Shown: positions 1-8,977, numbered from the stretch's first letter. The stretch: 64,000 nt of DNA from Bradyrhizobium hereditatis (GCF_020329435.1 NZ_JAGKJK010000013.1:62001-126000); one strand, 5' to 3'. Numbers and translations are program-made. The notes: generated by a model not told the origin, from the letters alone.

Positions 1-66
1 GCGCAGCGCGTCGGCTGCGGCATCTTCGCGGCCGTCCTCGCGCATTGCCGCTTGATCTTGAGATGA
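1..66 (+). other. possible 3' end of an upstream gene
   Basis: A frame open from the window edge ends at TGA (64-66) and would give a 21-residue tail ending in HCRLILR. The other forward frames are also open for part of this stretch, so the true frame cannot be decided. The hairpin that follows at 71-98 would suit the end of a transcription unit. No function can be given. Confidence 0.25.
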
Positions 67-70
67 GGAT

Positions 71-98
71 GGGCCTCTCCTCGCAAGGGGAGAGGCCC
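71..98 (+). terminator. hairpin upstream of the PP2C-kinase gene
   Basis: A perfect 10-bp inverted repeat (arms GGGCCTCTCC and GGAGAGGCCC, 8-nt loop) lies between the possible upstream gene end and the start at 118. No T tract follows, so it may be an imperfect terminator or one of the palindromic intergenic repeats common in this window. Confidence 0.45.
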
Positions 99-117
99 AT
101 CGTCGTAAAGGGCGGGA

Positions 118-1851
118 ATGCCGCGCGAGCTGAAAATATCGGTCGGACAATTTTCCGATAAGGGAGCTAAGGAAACCAACCAGGATTTCCATGGCGTCCT
201 GATCCCGGACGAGCCGTTGCTCAGTCTCAAGGGCATTTCCATCGTGCTGGCCGACGGCATCAGTACGAGCAGGGTTTCCCGCGTCGCCGCGGAATCTGCG
301 GTGAAGGGATTCCTGACCGACTATTACTGCACCTCGGAATCCTGGTCGGTGCGCACCTCGGCGCAGCGCGTGCTGGAGGCGACCAATTCCTGGCTGCATT
401 CGCAGACGCGCAGCCAGTATGCCTATGACAAGGATCGCGGGTACGTCTGCACGCTCAGCGCCATCGTGATCAAGTCGACCACGGCGCATCTCTTTCATAT
501 CGGCGATTCCCGGATCTATCGCCTCTCCGGCAACTCGCTCGAGCAATTGACCAACGACCACCGCGTCGTCATTTCTTCCGAGCAGAGCTATCTCGGCCGC
601 GCCCTTGGCGTGAATCCGCAGGTCGAAATCGATTACCTGACCTTCAAGGTCGAGAAGGGCGACGTTTTCGTGCTGGTGACCGACGGCATCTACGAGCATG
701 TCGCCGACCGCGTCATTGCGCGGGCGATCAAGGATGGTGCGGCGGACCTCGATCAGGCGGCCAGGGCGATCGTCGAAATGGCGTTCGATCTCGGCAGCAA
801 GGACAATCTCACCATCCAGATCGTCCGCGTCGACGAGGTGCCGGACGGCGCCGCGGCCGAAGTGTTCGCGCAGCCGCACGAGCTGCCGCTGCCGCCGCTT
901 CTGGAGGCGCGCGCCGTGTTCGACGGCTACCGGATCGTCCGCGAGCTGCACGGCTCGAGCCGCAGCCACATCTATCTCGCCGTCGACATCGAGACCGACG
1001 CGGTCGTCACCATCAAGATTCCCTCGATCGACCTGCGCGATGATCCGGCCTACCTGAAGCGGTTCATGATGGAGGAGTGGGTGGCGCGGCGGATCGACAG
1101 TCCGCATGTGCTGAAGCCCTGCCTTTTGCAGCGCAAGCGCAACTTCCTCTATGTCGCAACCGAATATATCGACGGGCAGACGCTGACGCAGTGGATGATC
1201 GACAATCCAAAGCCCAGCCTGGAGACTGTGCGCGGCATCGTCGAGCAGATCGCCAAGGGCCTGCGCGCCTTCCACCGCAAGGAGATGCTGCACCAGGACA
1301 TCAGGCCCGACAACATCATGATCGACGCCACGGGCACCGTGAAGATCATCGATTTCGGTTCGACGAAAATCACCGGTGTTGTCGAAGCCGAGCCGTCAGG
1401 CATGCGCAACGACATTCTCGGCACCCAGCAATATACCGCGCCCGAATATTTCCTCGGCGAGCGCGCCACGACGCGCTCCGACCTGTTTTCGCTCGGTGTC
1501 ATCACCTATCAGATGCTGACTGGAAAATTGCCCTACGGCGCGCAGATCGCAAAGGCGCGGACGCGGTCGCAGTTCAGCAGGCTGGTCTACCGCCCGGCAT
1601 CGCACGGCGACCGCGACATACCGCAATGGATCGACGGCACGCTCGAAAAGGCCGTGCACCCCAATCCCCTGAAGCGCTACGACAGTTTTTCGGAATTTTT
1701 GTTCGACCTGCGCCATCCCAACGCGAACTATCTCTCGACATCATCGACTCCGCTGATCGAGCGCAATCCGCTATTGTTCTGGAAGAGCACGACGGTCGTC
1801 CTGGCGCTCGCCGTGATCGTGCTGCTGGCGATGCAGCACATGCATCGGTGA
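118..1851 (+). CDS. bifunctional PP2C phosphatase / Ser-Thr protein kinase, membrane-anchored
   Basis: The 577-residue protein joins an N-terminal PP2C phosphatase (about residues 7-236) to a Hanks-type kinase (about 270-535) and ends in one transmembrane helix (about 553-571). Phosphatase metal ligands are visible as D46 (ADG), D130 (GDS), D189 (TDG) and D229 (KDN). The kinase has the ATP lysine K300, DFG at 412-414 and APE at 441-443, but its catalytic loop reads HQDIRPDN (392-399), so Arg replaces the first motif R by Gln and the usual catalytic-loop Lys is Arg. Related fusions sit beside nitrate-assimilation genes in other proteobacteria (family knowledge); the neighbour that would test this lies outside the window. 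ATG at 118 has only a weak GGCGGGA ribosome site. The gene converges on the ModA-like gene. Confidence 0.9.
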   Translation: MPRELKISVGQFSDKGAKETNQDFHGVLIPDEPLLSLKGISIVLADGISTSRVSRVAAESAVKGFLTDYYCTSESWSVRTSAQRVLEATNSWLHSQTRSQYAYDKDRGYVCTLSAIVIKSTTAHLFHIGDSRIYRLSGNSLEQLTNDHRVVISSEQSYLGRALGVNPQVEIDYLTFKVEKGDVFVLVTDGIYEHVADRVIARAIKDGAADLDQAARAIVEMAFDLGSKDNLTIQIVRVDEVPDGAAAEVFAQPHELPLPPLLEARAVFDGYRIVRELHGSSRSHIYLAVDIETDAVVTIKIPSIDLRDDPAYLKRFMMEEWVARRIDSPHVLKPCLLQRKRNFLYVATEYIDGQTLTQWMIDNPKPSLETVRGIVEQIAKGLRAFHRKEMLHQDIRPDNIMIDATGTVKIIDFGSTKITGVVEAEPSGMRNDILGTQQYTAPEYFLGERATTRSDLFSLGVITYQMLTGKLPYGAQIAKARTRSQFSRLVYRPASHGDRDIPQWIDGTLEKAVHPNPLKRYDSFSEFLFDLRHPNANYLSTSSTPLIERNPLLFWKSTTVVLALAVIVLLAMQHMHR

Positions 1852-1856
1852 TACCT

Positions 1857-1962
1857 GTCATGCCCCGCTTCAGGCGGGGCATCCAGTACTCCGTGTCGTC
1901 AATTTTTCTTTCACAATGCGGGCTGCAGGGTACTGGATCGCCCGATCGACGTCGGGCGATGA
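1857..1962. repeat. intergenic palindrome pair between convergent genes
   Basis: Two hairpins lie between the convergent stops: TGCCCCGC/GCGGGGCA (1861-1881) and ATCGCCCGA/TCGGGCGAT (1937-1960). Similar GCCCCGC palindromes recur near 54.4 kb. They probably act as a two-way terminator as well as being members of a dispersed repeat family. Confidence 0.6.
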
Positions 1963-1967
1963 CAAGC

Positions 1968-2756
1968 CTAGTTCGTCGTGGCAATCGGATCCAGCCCGCT
2001 CTTGACGAGTTCGGGCCGCGCGGCGGGTGAAGCGAGGAACTTGATCAGCGCCTTGCCGGCGTCGGGCCCCTTGGAGACGCTGGCGATGCCTGCGGAAAAG
2101 ACCGTGATCTTCTGCAACTCGTCCGGCAGCGGGCCGACAATGTCGATGCCTTCGACGGGCTTTAGTTCGCTCATCTGCTGGAAGCCGATCTCGGCCTCGC
2201 CATGGGCGACGATTTCGCCGACCGGCGTTGCCGGAATTTTCCGCGCCTTGCCCTGCATCGCCTCCTTGATGCCGAGCTTGTCGAACATCTCGGTCGAAAC
2301 ATAGACGCCGCTGGCACTGTCGGAATAGGCAATGGTCTTCGCTGCGAGCAGGGCACGCTTGACCGCATCCGCCGTAGAAATGTCCGGCTTCGGCGCGCCT
2401 GACTTCACCGCGATGCCGATCGGCGATTTGACGAGATCAACGCTGGTGCCGGCGGCGACCTTGCCCTTCTTGGCGAGATCCTCGAGCGCATAGCCGACCA
2501 TGATCAGGACGTCGGCTGGCTCGCCTCGCTCCAGCCGCACGGGAATGGCATTCGTCGTCGTGCCCATCGACGGCCCATAGGCGGTCAGCACCTTGTGGCC
2601 CGTGCTGCGCTCGAATTCCGGCACCAGCGCCTTGTAGGCCGCCGACAATCCGCCCGAGATCATCACCCGCACCTCCGCGGCAGAGGCCGCGACGGTCAGC
2701 AGGAAGCTGCCGAGAATGGCGAGCGTGAGGGCGCGAAGAGATTTTGAAAGCCGCAT
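1968..2756 (-). CDS. periplasmic substrate-binding protein, ModA-like
   Basis: 262 residues with a signal peptide (about 1-26, cleavage near ASA-AEV). The body has the ModA/sulfate-binding family pattern: an early SGGLSAAY segment, the ERGEPADVLIMV segment and a C-terminal KALIKFLASPAA segment. Such proteins capture oxyanions or other small anions for an ABC importer. No permease or ATPase gene adjoins it, so it is an orphan and the ligand is not settled; molybdate is not assured. A GGAGG site sits 8 nt before the ATG. Confidence 0.8.
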   Translation of the reverse strand: MRLSKSLRALTLAILGSFLLTVAASAAEVRVMISGGLSAAYKALVPEFERSTGHKVLTAYGPSMGTTTNAIPVRLERGEPADVLIMVGYALEDLAKKGKVAAGTSVDLVKSPIGIAVKSGAPKPDISTADAVKRALLAAKTIAYSDSASGVYVSTEMFDKLGIKEAMQGKARKIPATPVGEIVAHGEAEIGFQQMSELKPVEGIDIVGPLPDELQKITVFSAGIASVSKGPDAGKALIKFLASPAARPELVKSGLDPIATTN

Positions 2757-2850
2757 GATGGTTCCTCCCGAGGCGACTCTTGAACGGCCTCCCTTGGAAG
2801 AATGTTAGCGTGAGGAGCAAAGCACAACTAGTTCGTCAATCGCGGTTCGT

Positions 2851-2981
2851 TCCCTCTCCCGCTTGCGGGGGAGGGCTAGGGTGGGGGTGCCGCCGCATAA
2901 CGGATGCCAGCATTCCGGGAGAGATTTCCCCCACCCGCCGTGCTCTTCGAGCACGTCGACCTCCCCCGCAAGCGGGAGAGG
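2851..2981. repeat. CTCCC-type intergenic palindromic repeat
   Basis: Outer arms CCTCTCCCGCTTGCGGG and CCCGCAAGCGGGAGAGG are inverted around a GC-rich centre. The same arm sequence recurs near 26.7, 34.6, 54.3 and 58.1 kb. It separates the start of the ModA-like gene from the end of phaZ. Confidence 0.7.
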
Positions 2982-2991
2982 TGACTACAGA

Positions 2992-4215
2992 TCACGAGTT
3001 CACATGCACGAAATCCCGCAGCAGCGGATAGATCTCGTTATTCCAGCGCTTGCCGGAGAACACGCCGTAATGGCCGACGCCGGCCTGCATGTGATGCACC
3101 TTGCGATAGGCGCGCACGCCGGTGCAGAGGTCCTGTGCGGCGAGCGTCTGGCCGATCGAACAGATGTCGTCCTTTTCGCCTTCGACCGTCATCAGGCCCA
3201 TGCGCCGGATCGAGGCCGGGTTCACCGGCCGGCCGCGATGCATCAGTCTGCCCTGCGGCAACAGATGCTCCTGAAACACGTCGCGTACCGTCTCGATATA
3301 GAATTCTGCCGGCAGGTCCATCACGGCAAAATATTCGTCGTAGAAGTTCTTGATGATTTCGGCCTTCTCCCGCTCGCCCTTCGCCAGGTGATTGGCGAGA
3401 TCGATGTGCTGCTTGATGTGGCGCTCGAGGTTCATCGAGACGAAGGCGGTGAGCTGCACGAAGCCGGGATAGACCTTGCGGAACGCGCCCTTGCATTGCA
3501 CCGGCACGTAATTGATCAGGTTTCTCTCGAACCATCTGAGCGGCTTGCTCTTGGCGAATTCGTTGACCCTGGTCGGCTGGATCCGCGTGTCGATCGGCCC
3601 CGCCATCAGAGTCAGCGTGGCCGGGCGCGCCGGATGGTTGTCTTCAGACATCACGGCTGCCGCAGCCAGCGCCGATACCGACGGCTGGCAGATCGCCACC
3701 ATATGCGCGCGCGGGCCGATCTGGTCGAGAAAGGTGATCAGGTGGTCGGTGTAGTCCTCCAGGCCAAAGCGGCCGGCTTGAAGCGGAATATCGCGAGGAT
3801 TGTGCCAGTCGGTGATGTAGACGTCGTGGTCCTGCAGCAGCGTCTTCACGGTGCCACGCAACAGCGTCGCGAAATGCCCGGACATCGGCGCCACCAAGAG
3901 CAGCCGCGGTTGTTCGGGCCCGTTCTCCTTCTTGAAATGCAGGAGCGAGCCGAACGGGGTGGCGAAGGCAACTTTCTCAGTCACGTCGAGCTCCCGGTTG
4001 CCGACCAGCACGCGATCGATGCCATAGGCCGGCCGGTCATAGGTGAGGGAGGAGCGCGAGATCAGTTCCAGCGCGGCGGCAAGGCGGCCGAATAACCTGT
4101 CGGAGACGCCCTGTGGCACCAGGTTGAGATATCTCAATGCCGATGCAGCCCCGGTCCGCCATGGCGCCGTCAGGTCCATGTGGTTCTGATAGGCTTGGTA
4201 CATCATTGACATCAT
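2992..4215 (-). CDS. phaZ: intracellular polyhydroxyalkanoate depolymerase
   Basis: 407 residues matching the intracellular PHB depolymerase family, which hydrolyses amorphous storage granules in the cytoplasm to hydroxyacyl units. The catalytic cysteine is C176 in the lipase-like box AICQPSV, as in PhaZ enzymes that use Cys instead of Ser. Other family segments seen are TDWHNPRDIPL and the N-terminal LNLVPQG region. No signal peptide is present, which fits an intracellular role. The start has two closely spaced Met codons (MMSMM), so the exact residue may shift by a few positions. It is divergent from the glutathione transferase gene. Confidence 0.93.
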   Translation of the reverse strand: MMSMMYQAYQNHMDLTAPWRTGAASALRYLNLVPQGVSDRLFGRLAAALELISRSSLTYDRPAYGIDRVLVGNRELDVTEKVAFATPFGSLLHFKKENGPEQPRLLLVAPMSGHFATLLRGTVKTLLQDHDVYITDWHNPRDIPLQAGRFGLEDYTDHLITFLDQIGPRAHMVAICQPSVSALAAAAVMSEDNHPARPATLTLMAGPIDTRIQPTRVNEFAKSKPLRWFERNLINYVPVQCKGAFRKVYPGFVQLTAFVSMNLERHIKQHIDLANHLAKGEREKAEIIKNFYDEYFAVMDLPAEFYIETVRDVFQEHLLPQGRLMHRGRPVNPASIRRMGLMTVEGEKDDICSIGQTLAAQDLCTGVRAYRKVHHMQAGVGHYGVFSGKRWNNEIYPLLRDFVHVNS

Positions 4216-4283
4216 TCACATCGCCCCTGTCCGCTCTGGCCATGCAATATCGACGCCAGAGCGGGGCTACCTGCCTCCTAAAC

Positions 4284-4298
4284 TGGCACGTCGCTTGC
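4284..4298 (+). promoter_or_regulatory. sigma-54 (RpoN) type -24/-12 promoter
   Basis: TGGCACG-N4-TTGC, preceded by C and followed by T, matches the -24/-12 consensus with the invariant GG (4285-4286) and GC (4297-4298) correctly spaced. Transcription would begin near 4310 and reach the glutathione transferase start at 4403. No activator site was identified. Confidence 0.6.
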
Positions 4299-4402
4299 TG
4301 TGTAGAGTGGCCCGGAATGGCCCGGCGCCCAGGAGCTTAAGCGGCGGCGCGGTCGGCTGCGCAGGCCAGGGCAGGGGACATCTGCGTTTGAGGAAAGGCC
4401 AT

Positions 4403-5056
4403 ATGGCGAAGACCACACTGACCATCAGCAGCAAGAATTATTCGTCCTGGTCGCTGCGCGGCTGGCTGCTGGCAAAATTCTCTGGCCTCGAATTCGAGGA
4501 GGTCATCACCGCCCCTGATGATGCCTCGGCAAGGGCTGAAATCCTGCTTTTGTCCTCGTCGATCCTGGTGCCGTGCCTGCGCCACGACGGCGCCACCATC
4601 TGGGACACGCTGGCGATTGCGGAATATCTCAACGAGATCAGGCCGGAGGCAGGGCTGTTGCCGGCAGATCGCATCCGGCGCGCGCATTGCCGCTCGATCT
4701 GCGGCGAAATCCATTCCGGCTTCACCACGCTGCGCGCCTCGCTGCCGGTGAACCTGAAGGGCCATTTCCCGGGCTTCAAGATCTGGTCGCGCGCGCAGGC
4801 CGATATCGACCGGGTCTGCACCATCTGGCGCGATTGCCTGAAGGAATCGGACGGCCCGTTCCTGTTCGGCACGCGCACCATGGCGGACGCAATGTACGCG
4901 CCCGTCGTCACCCGCTTCATGACTTATGACGTGAAACTTGAACCTGCCCTTGCGGCCTACGCCGCTACCATCATGGCGATGCCCGAGATGCAGGAATGGA
5001 TCGAGGCTGCCAAGGCCGAGCCCACCGACATCGAAGAGCTCGAGGTCGAATATTAG
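4403..5056 (+). CDS. glutathione S-transferase family protein
   Basis: 217 residues. The N-terminal thioredoxin-like half begins TISSKNYSSWSLRGWLLAKF, the segment in which GSTs place their glutathione-activating Ser/Tyr, and includes VPCLRHDG and the SNAIL-like IWDTLAIAEYLNE motif. The C-terminal half is helical. GSTs conjugate or reduce electrophiles with glutathione in the cytoplasm; the substrate here is unknown. An upstream extension of the frame exists, but ATG 4403 has an AGGAAAGG site just before it and gives the family's usual length. A sigma-54-like promoter lies about 105 nt upstream. Confidence 0.88.
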   Translation: MAKTTLTISSKNYSSWSLRGWLLAKFSGLEFEEVITAPDDASARAEILLLSSSILVPCLRHDGATIWDTLAIAEYLNEIRPEAGLLPADRIRRAHCRSICGEIHSGFTTLRASLPVNLKGHFPGFKIWSRAQADIDRVCTIWRDCLKESDGPFLFGTRTMADAMYAPVVTRFMTYDVKLEPALAAYAATIMAMPEMQEWIEAAKAEPTDIEELEVEY

Positions 5057-5363
5057 GCACGCCTGCGCGGCTGTGCCCGCCGCTAAGGCTTAGGCAATGT
5101 CACGCTTTGCTCAAGCCGGCATCAGTCGTGCCCGGCATGCGCCGTTTCCTTGCATGTCTTTCGCAAGCGCGTGAGACCGAATTCCTGCCTTTCGCCAAAC
5201 GGTTCACTTCAATCGATGCCGCACCATCGCCGCAACGCAGCGCGGCTGGCGCGGATTTCGCATAGCAGCATGCAGGCGTGAACGCGACGATGCGAGGCTG
5301 CCGAAAATTTGGACGCACTTCGCGTGGTTCGCGTTCCCGTGCACAAGAACCGTGGAGGCTTCA
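5057..5363. other. intergenic region, nothing identified
   Basis: About 300 nt with no convincing ORF, repeat or terminator. It presumably holds the cupin gene promoter. Confidence 0.5.
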
Positions 5364-5798
5364 GTGAACAAGCAGGCCGTCGTCAGCAAATTCTCTCACG
5401 TCAAACCCGGCGATACCGAGTTCAAGGGCGGAGGTCTGCGCGACTTCTTCCTGTATCGCGATCTCGGCATTGCGGATGCCACCGGTGGGCAGGTGATCTG
5501 CCATCTGGTCAAGGCCAATCCCGACATGCCGCCCGAGAACGGCACGGGGTGGCATCGCCACGATTGCGAGTTCCAGATCGTGATCATGACCAAGGGCTGG
5601 GCGCGCTTCATGTACGAGGACAAGCCGACGCTGGTGCAGGCCGGCGACGTCGTGCATCAGCGGCCTGGCATCACGCATTACCTGTTCGATTACTCCGAGG
5701 ACATGGAGTACCTCGAGATCGTCAGCCCGGCCGACTTCAAGACCGTCGACATGCCGCCGGCGACCGACAACGTGCCGCCGGTGACGCCGTGGAGATGA
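5364..5798 (+). CDS. small cupin-domain protein
   Basis: A single cupin barrel of about 144 residues. Motif 1 is visible as GWHRHDCEFQIVIMTKG, providing two His and a Glu of the metal site, followed by the GDVVHQRPGITH segment of motif 2. The substrate is unknown. GTG 5364 is preferred because GGAGG (5354-5358) lies 5 nt before it; another in-frame GTG at 5352 is 12 nt upstream and would overlap the ribosome site. It stands alone, with no co-directional partner close by. Confidence 0.8.
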   Translation: MNKQAVVSKFSHVKPGDTEFKGGGLRDFFLYRDLGIADATGGQVICHLVKANPDMPPENGTGWHRHDCEFQIVIMTKGWARFMYEDKPTLVQAGDVVHQRPGITHYLFDYSEDMEYLEIVSPADFKTVDMPPATDNVPPVTPWR

Positions 5799-6046
5799 CG
5801 CCATGTCGTCTCCCGAGGAATTAACGCTCGTCGTCGGCCGCTGGCTGCGGCCGATCGTGTTCATGCTTGATATAGTGCGCTGGCTCGGATGGCGATCGAC
5901 ATCTAGCCGTGAACAACGGCGTACGGCACCCGATCACTGATTCGGGCGCGATTCGTTCCGTCAGCGTTCCGAACATTAACATCGCACGTGTTCCCGTCGC
6001 ATTCTGATACAATGCGAAGGCAAATCTGGTTGTGCTTGCGCGATCC

Positions 6047-6262
6047 TCAGGCCGCGCCGGAGCGCGGCAACCGCCAGCCGACGACCGTGGCTTCGACCAT
6101 GCCACCGGTCCTGTCATTGCGCCATCGACCATCGATCCAGCGGCAGGCAAAGGGCAGTTGATAGGTTCCGCTGTGATCCTCGCAAAGTACTTCCAGCGGC
6201 AGGTTCGGCGGCGGATCCCCGCTGCCATCGAACTGCGCCAGCCGCTTTTCACGCGTTGCCAT
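6047..6262 (-). CDS. small conserved-type hypothetical protein
   Basis: 71 residues (MATREKRLAQFDGSGD...) rich in Trp, Arg and Pro, without a signal peptide or membrane helix. ATG 6262 is chosen because GGAG lies 9 nt upstream; a TTG five codons earlier overlaps that site. The composition looks like a real folded small protein rather than a shadow frame, and no other gene covers the stretch. Function unknown. Confidence 0.6.
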   Translation of the reverse strand: MATREKRLAQFDGSGDPPPNLPLEVLCEDHSGTYQLPFACRWIDGRWRNDRTGGMVEATVVGWRLPRSGAA

Positions 6263-6456
6263 ACAATCAATCTCCAACTGCCGCGGCCGGCAAATGCCGG
6301 TTTGCCCGCGGCTAAATCAGTCCACCGTTAAGGGGATGAAGCACACCGCCTGAATGAGGTATCAGTATGGTATCTCTGCGGTGGGAAACCTGCTCCGCGC
6401 AAATTGCCGTGATAGGCGTTCCGCCCCGAACTCGATGCTTTGGAACGAGGAATTTG

Positions 6457-6846
6457 ATGATCGCTTCAACCGTCAGGATTACCTTCGCCGCGTTCGTGCT
6501 GTCGTTGGCTTCATCGCCGGCGATCGTTCACGCGCAGGACGTTCCCGGCATCGAGATCTGCACCGTCGAAAAAACCATGGAGCGGCGCACCTCTTGCCTG
6601 CAGAGCAATGTCGACTTCCTGCAGAAGACGATCACCAAGCTCACCACCGACAATCAACAGAAGTTGGACGCCGCCAACCGGCAGATCGAGGCGCTGAAGG
6701 CCGCGGTCGTCAGCTTGCAGAAGGTCGTCAGCGAACTGCAGTCGGCGAAGATGGCGGAGGATGCAAAGAAGGCCGCAACGCCCACAGCGAAGGACGCGGC
6801 GCCTGCCGCAAAGGACGCCGCACCGGCAAAGGACGGCGCGAAGTAG
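6457..6846 (+). CDS. secreted coiled-coil protein with Ala/Lys repeats
   Basis: 129 residues. A signal peptide (about 1-28, cleavage after VHA) is followed by two Cys (in EICTVEK and RTSCLQS), a coiled coil over about residues 50-90, and a low-complexity tail of AKDAAPA-type repeats. It is predicted periplasmic or envelope-associated; function unknown. ATG 6457 follows an ACGAGGAA ribosome site; the longer upstream frame lacks one and would bury the signal peptide. It converges with the enolase-superfamily gene with only a 6-nt gap. Confidence 0.72.
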   Translation: MIASTVRITFAAFVLSLASSPAIVHAQDVPGIEICTVEKTMERRTSCLQSNVDFLQKTITKLTTDNQQKLDAANRQIEALKAAVVSLQKVVSELQSAKMAEDAKKAATPTAKDAAPAAKDAAPAKDGAK

Positions 6847-6852
6847 CAGCCG

Positions 6853-7959
6853 TCACGATATGCGGTATTGCTCCATCACGGCCCTGTCAGGTTCATAGCC
6901 GATCCCGGGCCCCTCGGGCACCTCGACATCGCCATTGGCATCGACGTCGATGCGGCCGCGCCACAGGCATGCGGCGCGCTTCATGGAGAACACCTCGACA
7001 AAACTCGCGTCGTCGCGCAGCGACATCAATTGCAATGTCGCCAGAAAGCCCGGCCCGAAATAGGGCGAATGCGGCGCAAGCCTGACGCCGAGTTCGTCGG
7101 CGAGATCGACGACCTTCAGATACTCCGTGATGCCGCCGACCTTGATGACGGAGGGCTGTGCATGGCTCACCGCGCCGGCTTGCATCATTTGTCTGAACTG
7201 ATGAACCGTGCAGGCATTCTCGCCGGCCGCCACGTTGAGCCCGCCTTTGCTCCGCACTTCCGCCAGCGCTATGAAATCTTCCGGCGGCCAGACCGGCTCT
7301 TCCAGAAACAGCGGCGCGGCGTCGCGGCAGGAATGTGCGAAGGCGATCGCCTGCTCGCCGTTCAGCGGACAGTTCATGTCGACCATCAGCGGAATGTTAG
7401 GGCCGATCGCGTCTCGCGCGGCATAAACCGCAGGCGTCGTGGTCTCGTGCAATTTGATCGCCTTGTAACCCTGCCGCAGCGCGGTCTCGCATTCGCGCGC
7501 GATGAGCTCGGGTTTGCCGATCCGCAAGAGGCTCGCATAGGCTGGAATCCGCGTGCGCTTGATCTCACCGATCAGCCGATGCAACGGCACGCCCTTCGCC
7601 TTGGCGGCAAGATCCCACATCGCGATATCGAGCGCCGATATTGCAAACATCGTGATGCCATAGCGGCCGAACAGATGCAGGTTGCGCTGGATCTGCTCCA
7701 TGAAGGCGGGAATACCGGCCGCGTCGGGGACCTCCTGGCCCTGTGCCTGCGGCGCGATCATTTCCTCGATCGCGGCATAGCTGGTCCGCGGGCAGACATA
7801 GGCGAAGGCATCGCCCCAGCCGGTGATGCCGGCATCGGTGGAAACCTCGATCATGACGATTTCCAGCGCCGATATCGAGGAAGCGCCTTGCTTGAAGCTC
7901 GCAACCCCCGCGTCATAGGGAATACGGATATGATGCGCCCGGACGTTGGTGATCAGCAT
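6853..7959 (-). CDS. mandelate racemase / muconate lactonizing-type enzyme (enolase superfamily)
   Basis: 368 residues. The capping domain covers about 1-125 and the TIM barrel the remainder. Metal ligands are seen as D194 (MVDMN), E220 (LEEPVW) and E247 (AGEN); the acid/base pair candidates are the K169-x-H171 motif (IKLHE) and H297 (APHSP). Members abstract the alpha proton of carboxylates, typically as racemases or sugar-acid dehydratases. The Lys-x-His motif leaves the substrate open. Its start faces an AraC regulator across about 175 nt, so that regulator may control it (inference). Confidence 0.88.
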   Translation of the reverse strand: MLITNVRAHHIRIPYDAGVASFKQGASSISALEIVMIEVSTDAGITGWGDAFAYVCPRTSYAAIEEMIAPQAQGQEVPDAAGIPAFMEQIQRNLHLFGRYGITMFAISALDIAMWDLAAKAKGVPLHRLIGEIKRTRIPAYASLLRIGKPELIARECETALRQGYKAIKLHETTTPAVYAARDAIGPNIPLMVDMNCPLNGEQAIAFAHSCRDAAPLFLEEPVWPPEDFIALAEVRSKGGLNVAAGENACTVHQFRQMMQAGAVSHAQPSVIKVGGITEYLKVVDLADELGVRLAPHSPYFGPGFLATLQLMSLRDDASFVEVFSMKRAACLWRGRIDVDANGDVEVPEGPGIGYEPDRAVMEQYRIS

Positions 7960-8134
7960 GGTTGCTCCCCCAAAAGGTGCCGACGGAACGGGTGGACATC
8001 ATAACAAAAACGCCGGTTTCTGGCATGGCTTGATGGCCGCCATGGTGCGCAGCAACAACTGAGAGCAAGGACTGTCAAACGAAGCACGTCACATCGGGCC
8101 ATGATGCGGTTGCTTCGCACGAAAGCCGTTAGTC

Positions 8135-8971
8135 ATGAATCCAGCCCAGAAGGCGCTCTGGTACATAGAAAGCCATCTCGCCGAGCCATTGACGCTCGAC
8201 GACGTCGCCAGTGTTGCCGGCGTCTCGCGCTTCCATCTGGTGCGGGCGTTTGCCGCGGCCACCGGACTTTCGGTCATGCGCTACGTGCGCGCCCGCCGGT
8301 TGACCAAGGCCGCGCAGGCGCTCGCGGCTGGCGCGCCCGACATTCTGAGCCTGGCGTTGGAGGCGGACTACAGCTCGCACGAAGCTTTCACCCGCGCGTT
8401 CCGCGACCATTTCGGCATGACGCCTGAAGCGGTCCGCGCCGCAACGTGCGTCGATCGTCTCAAGCTTCAGGAGCCCATCACCATGGATTCAACGCTGCTC
8501 GAAAATCTCAAGCCGCCTCGCTTCGAAACCTCCAAGCCATTACTCATCGCCGGCATCGGCGAGCGTTGTACGCATGAAAATGCCGGCGCCGGTATTCCGA
8601 ACCAGTGGGAGCGGTTTCACCAAAAGGTCGACGCCATTCCCGCACGGATCGGCAAAGTCGCCTATGGCGTCTGCTGCAACGGCGATGATGCCGGCAATTT
8701 CGACTACATCGCCGGTGTCGAGGTCGCCGACTTCTCCGACCTGCCGCGCGAGTTTTCGCGTGTCCGGATTCCCGAACACAAATACGCCGTGTTCACCCAT
8801 TCCGAGCACATCTCGACCATCCGCCGTACCGTCGACACGATCTGGAATCACTGGCTGCCGATTTCGGGCATGAAGGCCGCCGACGCACCGAACTTCGAGC
8901 GCTACGACGAGAACTTTGATCCCGCCACCGGCAATGGCGGGCTGGAAATCTGGATTCCGGTGAGGGAGTAG
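8135..8971 (+). CDS. AraC-family transcriptional regulator with GyrI-like effector domain
   Basis: 278 residues. The paired helix-turn-helix domain is N-terminal (about 5-105; DDVASVAGVSRFHLVRAF and the ALEADYSSHEAFTRAF segment). The C-terminal half (about 120-278) resembles the GyrI/SOUL-like effector-binding domain of the Rob/SoxS relatives, ending in GGLEIWIPV. Such proteins bind small amphipathic molecules and activate efflux or catabolic genes. It is divergent from the enolase-superfamily gene, its most likely local target. Confidence 0.88.
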   Translation: MNPAQKALWYIESHLAEPLTLDDVASVAGVSRFHLVRAFAAATGLSVMRYVRARRLTKAAQALAAGAPDILSLALEADYSSHEAFTRAFRDHFGMTPEAVRAATCVDRLKLQEPITMDSTLLENLKPPRFETSKPLLIAGIGERCTHENAGAGIPNQWERFHQKVDAIPARIGKVAYGVCCNGDDAGNFDYIAGVEVADFSDLPREFSRVRIPEHKYAVFTHSEHISTIRRTVDTIWNHWLPISGMKAADAPNFERYDENFDPATGNGGLEIWIPVRE

Positions 8972-8977
8972 GTCGTC

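Noticed and set aside
2863..4095. Long plus-strand ORF across the PHA depolymerase gene
   Set aside because: It is the antisense shadow of phaZ; the minus-strand protein has full family motifs.
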